A DNA stretch of 64,000 nt from Triticum aestivum (Eukaryota > Streptophyta > Magnoliopsida > Poales > Poaceae): positions 238,296,397 through 238,360,396 of the forward strand of contig NC_057803.1 in assembly GCF_018294505.1 (NCBI RefSeq), given 5' to 3'. This document shows, piece after piece, positions 1-10,564 of the stretch. The notes beneath the pieces are model-generated. The model did no database searches. It saw only the letters and a program-made list of their open reading frames with translations, and was not told the origin of the DNA. Each line of letters begins with the position of its first letter. The stretch's first letter is position 1. The position numbers and the translations under genes are program-made.

Positions 1-1069
1 CCGCCAGGCCAGTGCTCCTCTGAGTGTTGGTCCAACCTGGGCGATGTCCAGCACCCCCTGGGCAACCAGGGTCTATGCCAACCCGATGTCTGGCCCATCC
101 GGTGTGCCCTGAGAATGAGATATGTGCAGCTCCTATCGGGATTTGTCGGCACATAGGGCGGTCTTGCTGGTCTTGTTTTACCATTGTCGAAATGTCTTGT
201 AACCGGGATTCCAAGACTGATCGGGTCTTTTCGGGAGAAGGAATGTCCTTCATTGATCGTGAGAGCTTGTGATGGGCTAAGTTGGGACACCCCTGTAGGG
301 TATAAACTTTCGATAGATGTGCCCGTGGTTATGGGGCAGATGGGAATTTTTTAATATCCGGTTCTACAGAACTTGACACTTAACTTAATTAAAATGAATC
401 AACCGTGTGTGTAGCCGTGATGGTCTCTTTTCGACAGAGTCCGGGATGTGAACACAGCTTGGGTTATGTTTGAACGTAAGTAGTTTCAGGATCACTTCTT
501 GATCACTTGTAGCTTCACGATCGTTGTGTAGCTTCTCATCTTACTCTCATTTGCTTATGTTAGCTACCATATTTTCTCAGCGTTTGCTGCAGCTCCACCT
601 CATTACCACTTCCTACCCATAAGCTTAAATAGTCTTGATTTCGCGGGTGTGAGATTGCTGAGTCCTCGTGACTCACAGATACTTCCAAAATAGTTGTAGG
701 TGCCAACGATACCAGTGCAGCTGATGCTACTAAACTCAAGTGGGAGTTCGACAAGGATCGTGGTTGTTGATATGTTTCATTTCCTGATGATTAGTAGTGG
801 AGCCCAGTTGGGACAATCGGGGATCTAGCATTTGGGGTTGTCTTCTTTTCTTTTGGTTCCATAGTCGGACCTTGTTTGTACTTTGGTTGATGTATGTTTA
901 ACTTGTTATTTGTGTGAAGTGGAAATTGTAAGCCAACTCTTTATCCCTTTCACATTCAGTACATGCGATTGTGTGAAGATTACCCCTCTTGCGACAAAAC
1001 CACCATGCGGTTATGCCTCTAAGTCGTGCCTCGACACGTGGGAGATATAGCCGCATCGTGGGTGTTACA
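1..1069 (+). mobile_element. 3' part (U5 side) of a long gypsy-type LTR
   Basis: The segment ends with GGTGTTACA at 1069. Its reverse complement is collinear with the first ~1.05 kb of the LTR at 60093, though clearly diverged (roughly a quarter of bases differ at the outer end). In that copy a TATA box fixes transcription towards this end, so here the LTR reads plus and 1069 is its 3' end. No primer-binding site follows at 1070, so this is a 3' LTR or a solo LTR, not a 5' LTR. The start lies outside the window. Short ORFs inside are not believed to be coding. Confidence 0.75.
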
Positions 1070-1130
1070 CGCATCATATCCAGTGAATGGATGACATCTG
1101 TCCCAACGGTGAGCTAACACGTGTTTCCTC

Positions 1131-1173
1131 CGGCCAATGAGAATTTTACATGTGTAAAATCCTCATTGGTCCG
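1131..1173. repeat. Near-perfect palindrome in the CACTA end
   Basis: Two 20-21 base arms (1131-1150 and 1153-1173) around a two-base centre pair almost perfectly, with a core ATTTTACA / TGTAAAAT and outer CCAATGAG / CTCATTGG. It could form a hairpin. It is part of the transposon subterminal region. Confidence 0.75.
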
Positions 1174-1450
1174 GGCTATTAGCGGGTTATCGGGTCCAAA
1201 ACCGGACCCGATAGCTTAACGGGCCCATTACGGTGGATGCCACGTGTCGGTCACCCTTAACGAAAGCACTTCCATGACATGACATTTATCGTCATGAAAG
1301 TGAACACTTCCGTGATGATAATTTTGGTAATGTCATGGAACACTTCTATCACAGCACAGGTATTACTATCTTGATTCCGTCATAAAATCATCATGGATGT
1401 ACATGCATGACAGAAAACGTGTCCTACTATGAAAAACACGTATCATCATG

Positions 1451-1472
1451 GAAGTCTCTTTTTTTTGTAGTG
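1451..1472 (-). repeat. CACTA terminal inverted repeat
   Basis: Read on the minus strand from 1472 this begins CACTACAAAAAAAAG and continues into GACTTCC, the usual layout of grass CACTA ends. The partner repeat is not in the window. Confidence 0.75.
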
Positions 1473-4168
1473 CCTCGAGTAGGTAAATGATAAAAATATA
1501 ATTTTTTATGTGGAATGCTACCTAACATAAACTTGATCACATATCTAGTCATGGCATGAATATTAGGACATAAGTGATTCAAAGCAATTGTCTATAATTT
1601 GACATAAAGACATCAATACCCAAGCATCCCAACAAACAATCATGTCTTTCAAAATATCAACGCTAAAGAAAGTTATCCCTGCAAAATCCTATAGTCTTGT
1701 CATGCTCTATCTTCTTAACACAAAATATTTATCATGCACAACCCCGATGACAAGCTGAGCAATTGGTTCATACTTTTTAACACGCTTCAGGTTTTTCAAC
1801 CCTCACGCAATACATGAGCGCAATTCATGGATATAGCACTACGGGTGGAATAGAGTATGATGATAGGGGTAAATATAGAGAAGACAAAAAGTAAGAAAGT
1901 CTCACATCGACACGGCTAACCAACGGGGTATGGAGATTCCCATCAATTGATATCAACATGAGGAGTAGGGATTGCCATGCAACGAATGCACTAAGAGCTA
2001 TAAGTGTATGAAAGCTCAATATGAAAACTAAGTGGGTGTGCATGTAATCCCATAATGAAAAATTCCCACTAGTATATGAAAGTGACAACATAGGAGACTC
2101 ACCATATGAAAAACATGGTGCTACATTGAAGCACAAGTGTGGTAAAGGATACTAACAATGCCCCTTCTCTCTTTGTTTATTTTTTTTCTTTTTTTCTTTT
2201 TTTTTCTTTTTTTTTCTTTTTTTCTTTTATATTTTTCTCTCATTGTCCGGAGTCTCATCCCGGCTTGTGGGGGAATCATAGCCTCCATCATCCTTTTCTC
2301 AATGGGGCAGTGCTCTAAAAATGAATAATGATGATCATCAGACTTCTATTTACTTATAACTTAAAAGAAATAAAAATTACAACTCGATACCTATGGCAAA
2401 GTATGACTCTATATGGCATGTACCAGGATGTGCAATGATCTAGCGTAACATGTATGAAAAATGATGAACGGTGGCTGAGCCACAACTGCTATATGATCAT
2501 GCAAAGCAATATGACAATGAATGCTCAAGTCATCAAACGAAAGCGGTGGAAGTTGCATGGCAATATATCTCAGAATGGCCATGGAAAAGCCATAATAGGT
2601 AGGTATGGTGGCTATTTTGAGGAAGATATAATAAGGCTTATGTGTGATAGAGCGTATCATATCACGAGGTTTGGATGCACTTGCAAAGTTTGCACCACGT
2701 CTCGATGTGGGAAAGGGCAATGCATGGTACCGTAGAGGCTAGCAAATTGCGAAAATGTAAGAGTGCGTATAATCCATGGACTAACATTAGACATAAAGAA
2801 CTCATATACTTATTACAAAAGTTTAATAGCCCTCGAAGCAAAGTACTACTATGCATGCCCCTAGGGGGATAGATTGGTAGGAAAAGACCATTGCTCGTCC
2901 CCGACCGCCACTCATAAGGAAGACAATCAATAATAAATCATGCTCCAACATCATAGCATAACGAGAAACTATACATGTATGCTTCGGGACTCACAAACCT
3001 TAACACCAACATTCTTACTAAACACAACCATTTACTAGTACCTCCCACATATTCCATCTCTATATCACAAAACTATTGCAAGGAATCAAACATATCATAT
3101 TCAGTGATCCATAAGTTTTATGTACGATTTCATGACTAACCATGCAATTAACCAATTCCTTTTGACTCTTTAAATAGATCTAAGTGAAGCATGAGATTTA
3201 ATTCTTTCTACAAAAGACAATGCTCTAACAAATATAAGTGAAGAAAAATAGCATTCTTCAAACAATGGATTTCTATGTGAAGAGAAACAGGCAATCCAAA
3301 CTTCAAATGATATAAGTTAAGCACATGAAGCATTCTATAAAGCCATACTCAAAAGATTTAAGTGAAGTGCAATGATCATTCTATAGATAAACCATGGACT
3401 ATCTCATACCAGCATGGTTCATGAAAGAAAAGTGAAAACTAAATGAAAAAGACTCTCCAAGATTTACACATATCACATGAACAAAACGAAAACGACAACA
3501 TATCAATATTGGTTGGAGAAAGTTGGGATGCCTTCCGGGGCATCCCCAAGCTTAGACTCTTGAGTCTCCTTGAATATTTACTTGGGGTGCCTTGGGCATC
3601 TCCAAGCTTGAGCTCTTGCCTCTCCTCCTTCTCCTCATATCGAGACCTCCTCGATCTTTGATCACTTCATCCACACAAAACTCAACCGAACTTTTAGTGG
3701 CGGGGTTAGTGAATATGGCAATGAAATCCCATAATGTACTGCTGCAACATTATTGTATAATTATAAACAAACATTACCCACTGTATGCTATCACAATTTT
3801 ATGGCCCCAAGTCAAGGAGGCTTCAACAAGAATTCAAAAATACGCAAATAACGAAGCTATAACAACAATATATGAAAACAGGACAGTCTATAAAGATTTG
3901 AACACCCACCATACTTCTGTCACTCACACAATTCTGAAACAATTAGGAAAAATAAACATTTTGTATAGCAAGACAGTGCAAAAGGTTTCAAAACTATTTG
4001 ACATTCCAGTAAAAAAATGTAAAATCGAGTACTACATCCAAAGTTTCTGTTTTGCACCGCACAAACCAACAAGCAATTTAATCGTCCAAAAGGCAAACCT
4101 TGTCACATTATTTTTATAATACAATGGAATTGTACAAGGGGATAATTATTTTTGTTGAAAAGTTTCCA
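1473..4168 (-). other. Non-coding 3' internal region of element C
   Basis: No convincing ORF is present on either strand. The longest, 175 codons on the plus strand at 3592-4119, has no recognisable domain and lies antisense to the element. Short direct motifs recur, for example 'tataagtgaag' and 'agtgaagcat' between 3180 and 3370. The sequence is AT-rich and continues element C across the solo LTR at 4174-5702. Confidence 0.5.
2168..2236. repeat. T-rich low-complexity tract, (T)nC repeats
   Basis: Runs of six to nine T separated by single C. On the minus (sense) strand of element C this is an A-rich tract with G interruptions. Confidence 0.9.
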
Positions 4169-4173
4169 TAATT
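4169..4173. repeat. Target-site duplication TAATT (left)
   Basis: Matches 5703-5707 exactly and directly flanks the solo LTR. Confidence 0.85.
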
Positions 4174-5702
4174 TGATAATCCCCAAGTGCAGGGAATCAT
4201 CGTAGCAATTCCCAATTGTGGAAGTGATAAGTATGGAGTGTCGAACCCACAAGCAGCTAAAGGTAAGATCGATATTCTCTCAAGCCCTATCTGCCACTGA
4301 TACGACTCTACGTACACCGAATGTTTGCTTCCAACTAGAAACGAGAAATAAAACTACATTGTGGGTATGAAAAGAATAACTTTGCATGGTATCGGAGAGA
4401 TAAAATATAAAAGTAGGTGATGTTATCATAAAGTTAGAATATATTACTAAATATTATAAATAGAGAGTGTGGAATAATGATGGATCGGTGTGCGGAATTG
4501 TCTTAGGCAATTTTTAATAAGACCGGCAGTCGTCATTGCAATTTCATATGAGGGAGAGGCATAGGCTAACATACTTTCTCTTCCTGGATCATATGCACTT
4601 ATGATTGGAACTCTAGCATGCATCTGCAACTACTAAAGATCATTAAGGTAAAACCCAACCATAGCATTAAAGCATCAAGTCCCCTTTATCCCATATGCAA
4701 CAACCCCCTTACTCGGGTTTATGCTTCTGTCACTCAAGCAATCCACTATAAGCGAGTCATGAACATATTGCAACACCCTACGTCGGGAATCCCTCACGCT
4801 TGCGTGACACGGAGGGCACAATAGGACATCAGCAAAATAAAACATACAACTCGTACCAATCTAGATCATCAATCAACCCAAGGACAAAGGATATCTACTT
4901 AAAACATCATAGGATGGCAACACATCATTGGATCATAATATGTGGCATAAAGCACCATGTTCAAGTAGGATTACAGCGGGGTGCGGGAGAGTGGACCGCG
5001 TAAAAGATATGAGGGTGATGATGATGATGATGATGGTGATGTTGATGAAGACGATCACCACGGCAATGATTCCCCTCTCGATGGCACTCCAGTGCCACAA
5101 AGATAGAGGATGAGAGGTTCTCCCCCTTGTGCTTCCTCGTCCATGGCCTCCCCCCTGGATGGGGAGCGGTTCTCCCTCTGGTCCTTGGACTTCATGGTGA
5201 TGATGGCCCCTCCGGGATCCTCCTCCATAGCCTCCGATGATGATGGCCCCCTCCGGCAGGGTGCCAGAGAGGGCCTAGATGGATTTCTTGTGGCTACAGA
5301 GGCTTGCAGCGGCGGGACTTCCGATCTAGGTTATTTGCTAGAGGTTTGGGCATTTATAGGAGAGGTTGGTGTCGAGAACAAGTCAGGAGGCCCCACGGGA
5401 AGTCCACAAGGCACAGGTGTGCCCAGGGGGGTGGGTGCGCCCCTGACCCTCGTGGGGCCCACGGGACTCCCCTCCGGTAGATTTTTGTTCCAGTATTTTT
5501 TATAATTTCCAAAAAAAATCTCTGTTGACTTTCATAGCATTCCGAGAACTTTTATTTCTGCACAAAAACAACACCATGGTAGTTCTACTGAAAACAGCGT
5601 TAGTCCGGGTTAGTTCTAATCAAATCATACCAAAATCATATAAAACTATTGTAAACATGGCATGAATACTTCATAAATTATAGATACATTGTAGACGTAT
5701 CA
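4174..5702 (-). mobile_element. Solo LTR (gypsy type) inserted in element C
   Basis: On the minus strand it begins TGATACGTCTAC at 5702 and ends GGGGATTATCA at 4174. Perfect 5-bp duplications (TAATT) flank it and no internal domain is present. It is therefore a solo LTR left by recombination between the two LTRs of one insertion. It shares long blocks with the element C LTR at 7413-8810 (for example around 4545-4640 and 7740-7840), so the two families are related, but they are too diverged to be a pair. A short GAT-rich run lies at 5015-5045. ORFs inside, such as 5110-5505, are not supported as genes. Confidence 0.9.
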
Positions 5703-5707
5703 TAATT
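5703..5707. repeat. Target-site duplication TAATT (right)
   Basis: Partner of 4169-4173. Confidence 0.85.
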
Positions 5708-5995
5708 AAGATTTAAAAAGTTTCCGTAAGCATGAACACAGTTCAAGGAGCTCCCCCACTTCAACAATGCTTGTCTCTCTCACTTTCATTTTCCTTTTTG
5801 AAAAGTTTTGGGTTCCCCTCTATTTTTTGTTTTTAAACTATTTAAAAGCACCCAACAGAAATAAACGAATCTATATAACTTCTGGATTGTCTCCCTGACA
5901 ACGCTTTCTTTAAAGCCATTAAGCTAGGCATAAAGTGCTCAAGTAATGGATCCACCCGGATCCCAAGGTATATCAAAACCAATTTGAATGAGAAA

Positions 5996-7288
5996 TTATT
6001 TGGCATTTAGTAGTGAGCACAAAGTGATGTGTGTCATGTAACAACAAAGTCCAACTCTCTCCCTATGCATAGGCATGTCATATAAGAACAATTCATGCAC
6101 ATCAAGTAAAGGCCAATGCATAGTATAAGCAGTTTCTTGCAATTTTGTTGTGTTGGAAACATAGAGAGGCGGAGATGTAGTTCCTCTCTCATAATAATTG
6201 CAAGTAGGAGCAGCAAGCACATGCATATCACATTCATCAAAATTATCATGTGCAACGGTAAAAGGCAACCCATCAATATAATCCTAAATAAGAACAAACT
6301 TCTCCGATATAGTGTAGTTGGGAGAATTCAAAAAGATAATAAGACTATCGTGTGTGGTTGCAATAGCAAAAATTTCATGTTCAACATAAGGAACTATAGA
6401 AAGTTCATCTCCATAAACATAATTCATATTGGCATCATGGCCACAAGCATAGCAAGCATCAAGTTCATCAAAAAGGGATATTTCAAACAAATCAACGGGA
6501 TCATAGCAATTATCACAGCATTCATCCTTTGGTAAGAACGAAGGGGCATTAAATAATGTATGAGTTGAAGAGTTACTCTCATTAGAAGGTGGGCGCGGGT
6601 AGCTAATCTGCTCTTCTTCCTTTTGTTCTTCACTCTCCTCATCATGTTTTTCATCCAATGAGCTCATAGTTTCATCAATTTCTTCTTCCATAGATTCCTA
6701 CAAAAGATTAGTCTCTTCTCCGACAGCGGATATTTTCTCAATAAATGCATCAATATCGGAATTATATTTATAATTATCATAGCAATGTTTAAAGATGGCA
6801 AAATTTCCATGTCTATAAACATCATCATCAAAAGCTTCATACTTTTCAAACAAAGATTCAATTTCATAAGCACCCTTAAAAGCAACAAATTCTTCTATTC
6901 GTTCCACATCATAATAATCATGTATACAATTAGCATAAGAAGCTAAGGTTTAATTATCATTAAATTTGCATGTAAAGGGAAGGTGTGGAGCGTTCATCCT
7001 AGAGTAACAAGTAAAATCATATCTCAAGCATAAATCCCGAGCATACCAATGCAGCATATAAATTTGATCTCATAAAAGTTTCCCTTTTTGTGTCAACCGA
7101 TCATCCCTAAAGTATTCATGTTGATCCAATGTTACTCCCATTATCATGTTGAATGGGGGTTTCTCAGGATTATCAAAGTAGTGCATAATATTTTTCTCAT
7201 AACGAGCATTGAGGGTTTTAGGAGGTTCCCCATCTCGATGGGTAGCAAGTACCACTAATTTGTTTGGTGTTTCGTGTTCCATATCCAT
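5996..7288 (-). pseudogene. Decayed acidic gag-like ORF of element C
   Basis: Four ORF fragments lie in one reading frame from an ATG at 7288 down to 5996, about 430 codons. They are separated only by in-frame stops: TGA at 7070-7072, TAA at 6950-6952, and stops at 6698-6700 and 6284-6286. The protein opens with MDMEHETPNK, is rich in Asp and Glu, and has a run of acidic residues and prolines near its middle (6691-6560). It has no zinc knuckle, protease or RT motif. Its position just after the primer-binding site suggests the gag place of a non-autonomous element. The function is unknown. One frame kept without frameshifts suggests it was once translated and later collected nonsense mutations. 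Confidence 0.7.
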
Positions 7289-7385
7289 AACTAAAGATAG
7301 AGAACAACTTATAACATAAAATAAAAACTACTTAGTGATAAAGCAAACAAGCACACACGAGAATATTCACCCCACGCTATAACTT

Positions 7386-7401
7386 CCCGGCAATGGCACC
7401 A
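7386..7401 (-). promoter_or_regulatory. Primer-binding site of element C
   Basis: On the minus strand, 11 bases after the LTR end, the sequence TGGTGCCATTGCCGGG resembles the TGGCGCCGTTGCCGGG site used by many plant gypsy elements (probably a tRNA-Asp primer; assignment from memory). Two differences fit age. Confidence 0.7.
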
Positions 7402-7412
7402 GAAAAAGGTCT

Positions 7413-8810
7413 TGATAACCCACAAGTATAGGGGATCGTTTGTATCCTTCTTTGATAAATAAGAGTGTCGAACCCAATGAGGAGCTAAAGGTAGAACAAA
7501 TATTCCCTCAAGTTCTATCGACCACCGATACAACTCTACGCACACTTGACGATTGTTTTACCGAAAACAGGTATGCAACTATTTTGTAGGTGTGATGCTA
7601 GAACTACTTTGCAAGAATAAAACTAGAAGTATTTTGCAAGATAATAAAATCTAGGTGATTAGAAAAAGAGTTTGTGTCAACAAGAAATTTATTTGTCCCT
7701 AGGCAATCGATAACAAGTATCGGTAATCATTCTTGTAATTTTATATGAGGGAGAGGCATGAGCTAACATATTTTATCTACTTGGATCTTATGTACTTATG
7801 ATTGGAACTCTAGCAAGCATCCACAACTACTAAAGATCATTAAGGTCGTGAAACCCAACCATAGCATTAAGTATCAAATCCTCTTTATCCCATACGTCAT
7901 ACCCCACCTACTCAGGTTTAAGCTTCTGTCACTCTCGCAACCCACCATAAGCGAACCATGAACATATTGCAACACCCTACAGCGGGGGCCCCTCACGTTT
8001 GCGTGAGAATGGAGGGCACCATAGGAGAGCACCATATATAAAATATACAATCATACCAACCAAGATCACGATTAACCCACAAGACAAAACAGATCTACTC
8101 AAACATCATAGGATAACCATAGATCATTGGGAAATAATATATGGAGTTGAGAAACATGTTTAAGTAGAGATTACAGTGGGGAGAAGAGGTTTTACACCAC
8201 TGCATAGAGGGGGAGAGAGTTGGTGTTGATAGTAGCAAGATTGTTGATGTAGATCGTCGTCCTGATCGTTGCCCCGGTGGCACTCCGGCGCCACCGGAAG
8301 CGAGGGGGAGAGAGCCCCCCTACTTCTTCTTCTTCTTCCTTGGCGTTCCCCCTAGATGGGGAGGAGAATTCCCCCTCTGGTCCATGGTCTCCTATGGCGG
8401 CGGAGGGGCGGGAGCCCCTCCGAGATTGGATCTCCCTCTCTGTTCTCTTCTGTTTCGCGTTCCCAGATCTGGCCAAAAACCGTTTCATATATTCCAAGAG
8501 ATCCTTAACTACGATTGTGCTGAGATTTTAACACGATTTTTTCCAGATATAAGCTTCCTTGCGCCCGAAGTAGAGCTCCAACCGACATTCGAGGAGGGCA
8601 CAACCCACCACCACATGCCAGGGGCCTCTGGCATGCCCTGGTGTCTTGTGGGCTGTGTGGGCCTCCGTTTGCGGTGATTCCAACTCCCAAAATCACATAT
8701 ATTCCAAAGTAATTATCCATGAAATTTTATTGCATTTGTACTTCGTTTGATATGGATATTCTGCGATACCAAAAACATGCAAATAATAAGAACTGGCACT
8801 AGGCACGGGC
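7413..8810 (-). mobile_element. 5' LTR of element C, cut at its U3 end
   Basis: Read on the minus strand it ends CCTATACTTGTGGGTTATCA at 7413, next to the primer-binding site. Its right (U3) end breaks off at 8810 where element D begins. Shared blocks with the solo LTR at 4174-5702 support the LTR call. A GC-rich stretch at 8270-8660 gives spurious ORFs on both strands. Confidence 0.75.
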
Positions 8811-9313
8811 TGATAGGGCACATTAAATGCACTTCTTAATGTCACATCGTTGGTTGCCCAACAAGGCTTGCTGGGCCGTCTTGCCAGCTTGCTCGACATG
8901 TCGCAGGACGGGTGTGATCTGTGGGTTTTTCATGTAGGGAGTGGTTGCCATGTGGCGAATGGCTGCCACTTAGTCACTCTGCGGCTTGACACCAAACTGA
9001 TCGACGACGTGAGTCGTGGTGGAGTGGTTGGTGAGGTGGTCTTGCCTCCGTGAGCCCCGGTAGGCCCTGCCGGGACGCCATGGCTATCAGCTTTTAAGTG
9101 TGCCTCGCCCCTTGCCGGGCTCGCCTGCCCGGCAAGGGAGGCCCTTCTCTTGATGATACCTTGCTTTCCTGGCTTGGTCTTGGTCCCTCTGTCATGCATG
9201 TTGGTCCTTCGAATCCCTTGGTCCCTTGTACTCTGACTTGGGCTAGTGCTTCGATCTTGCTCCCGTGCCGGTGCATAGTCTAGGCAACAAACCCAGGGTT
9301 TGTTGCACCGACA
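8811..9313 (-). mobile_element. 3' LTR fragment (U3 part only) of element D
   Basis: On the minus strand it begins TGTCGGTGCAAC at 9313 and aligns with 16305-15792 of the 5' LTR almost throughout. It stops at 8811, before the TATA box region of the intact copy, so R and U5 are gone. The abrupt end abuts element C. Confidence 0.85.
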
Positions 9314-9326
9314 GAAGCCCCCGGGC
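9314..9326 (-). other. Polypurine tract of element D
   Basis: On the minus strand CCCGGGGGCTTC immediately precedes the LTR start TGTCGG, the normal place of the plus-strand priming site. It confirms the orientation. Confidence 0.65.
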
Positions 9327-10564
9327 CTACCCCGAACGCGCTGCCGAGCATCGTCGGGGTAGGGCCCAATAAGTGCATAGGCGGTGTTGTTGAGGAGGCT
9401 GGTCTCTTGATGTCTTCTTTGCTTCTTCATTAGCGTTGATTTTGGGCCAGTTTCCGATTTCTCCGTGCGTCGTGTAAAGCCAATAGTGGTGGGGCCACTC
9501 CAGTATTGGCCCGTGAATGACTTTAACGCACAGGGTAGAACCTACCAATTCACTCTTCCCACCACACCCTTATCCTTACCCACGTATGCTGCATGCATCG
9601 CGCGGGGTAGGTAATAGAGGCACGTGGCGCGGGAGAGCATCAAGGTGAGGGCCCGGTCATCTTGAATTGGCGAAGGCAGACGGGGACCGCCCGTTGAGGG
9701 AGCAGCTCCCCTCCCCGGCTTGCCTAAAAAAGGGAGGGGTGGAGGAGGGTGGAGTCACTCATCCTTGCATTCTTCCTCTTCTATCTTGTGCTTCTTGTTA
9801 GATATGTTGGAGGAGAGAGCCTGGGGCCAGCCCCCGGGCCCTTGGTTGGGGCAAGTGTTGTTAAATGCTGGTGCTGACGCTCGGGGAGTGACCCTGGTCC
9901 CTATTGCGGTGAACCTCTTGATTCCTTCGAGGCTCGGCCTAGAGGCAGGGCTGGAGATCATTGGTAATCCCAGCACAGCCCCTCCCGGAAGTCTTGGGGC
10001 TGATGTCGATGAGAGGCGCGCCTTCCTGCCCGCCAAGGTGGGGAGCGGTGCGCCTCAAGCCCCCTGGCCGCCTTGGCCGCTCGCCATCTTCCCGAGGAAG
10101 GTGCCGAAATGGAGTCTTGGCTCTTCTTAGGAGTAGCGGTGGTGAGGAGAAAGCAAGGGAATGCGGGGAAGGCGGGTGGCATGGTGTCATGTTGGAGTAC
10201 GGTGGCGTGGATGCCCTCGCCTCCGACCGGCGACCTGCCGCCTCGTCTTCCCCCTATTCCCCTCCCCCCGGCATCATCATCACCGACCTCCTAGGGTGAT
10301 AGCCGGGGAGGGATGTTCTCTTGGTGCCTTCGCCTCCCCTCCAGCAGTCTTCCGGCTGAGCTTTGGTGGATGACTACACCGGCGCTCAAGCCAGGGCTTC
10401 TTGCTGGCTCTGGAGGTGGCGACCAGGGGGCGCCGCCCCATCCTCTGTACTCCTCCTTCGCAGCCTCGCCACTCCCGGTCTTGTCAGGCCGTGCCAAGCG
10501 GGTCCTGACAGGACCAGGGTGGGCTCCTGCTTGGGTGCGCCTTTTCTCGTCTTTTCCTCACTTC
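9327..10564 (-). other. GC-rich 3' non-coding region of element D
   Basis: This lies between the end of the second RNase H and the polypurine tract. Several overlapping ORFs of 60-136 codons on both strands reflect high GC and contain no domain I recognise. An integrase would normally be encoded here; none is seen. Confidence 0.6.

Larger units (their letters stand above)
1070..1472. mobile_element. Terminal fragment of a CACTA DNA transposon
   Basis: The segment ends at 1472 with TTTTTTGTAGTG; on the other strand this is a typical CACTA terminus starting CACTACAAAAAAAAG. The inside has short subterminal repeats such as cacttccatgacat, cacttccgtgatgat and catcatggaagtc in both orientations, as expected for CACTA ends. 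The left part is cut by the LTR ending at 1069, so the other terminus is outside the window. The expected 3-bp target duplication (CCT at 1473-1475) cannot be checked. No transposase coding is present. Confidence 0.8.
1473..8810 (-). mobile_element. Element C: old non-autonomous gypsy-type LTR retrotransposon, truncated
   Basis: A 5' LTR (7413-8810) and an adjacent primer-binding site (7386-7401) give the minus orientation. The internal domain then runs leftwards through a decayed acidic ORF (7288-5996) and about 4 kb of non-coding sequence to the CACTA border at 1472. A later solo LTR interrupts it at 4174-5702. No reverse transcriptase, protease or integrase is visible, so it depended on another element. 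The 3' LTR is missing from the window, and the 5' end of the 5' LTR is cut at 8810 by the junction with element D. The family resembles abundant Triticeae non-autonomous gypsy elements; I do not assign a name. Confidence 0.7.

Noticed and set aside
3592..4119. 175-codon plus-strand ORF
   Set aside because: No domain; antisense to element C in its non-coding 3' region.
4174..8810. LTR at 4174-5702 as the 3' LTR of element C
   Set aside because: Too diverged from the LTR at 7413 and flanked by its own TAATT duplication; it is a solo LTR.
8811..9313. Treating 8811-9313 and 15792-16305 as complete short LTRs of D
   Set aside because: A TATA box at 15700 and a TG...CA end plus primer site at 15371-15393 show that the real LTR is about 913 bp; the left copy is truncated.
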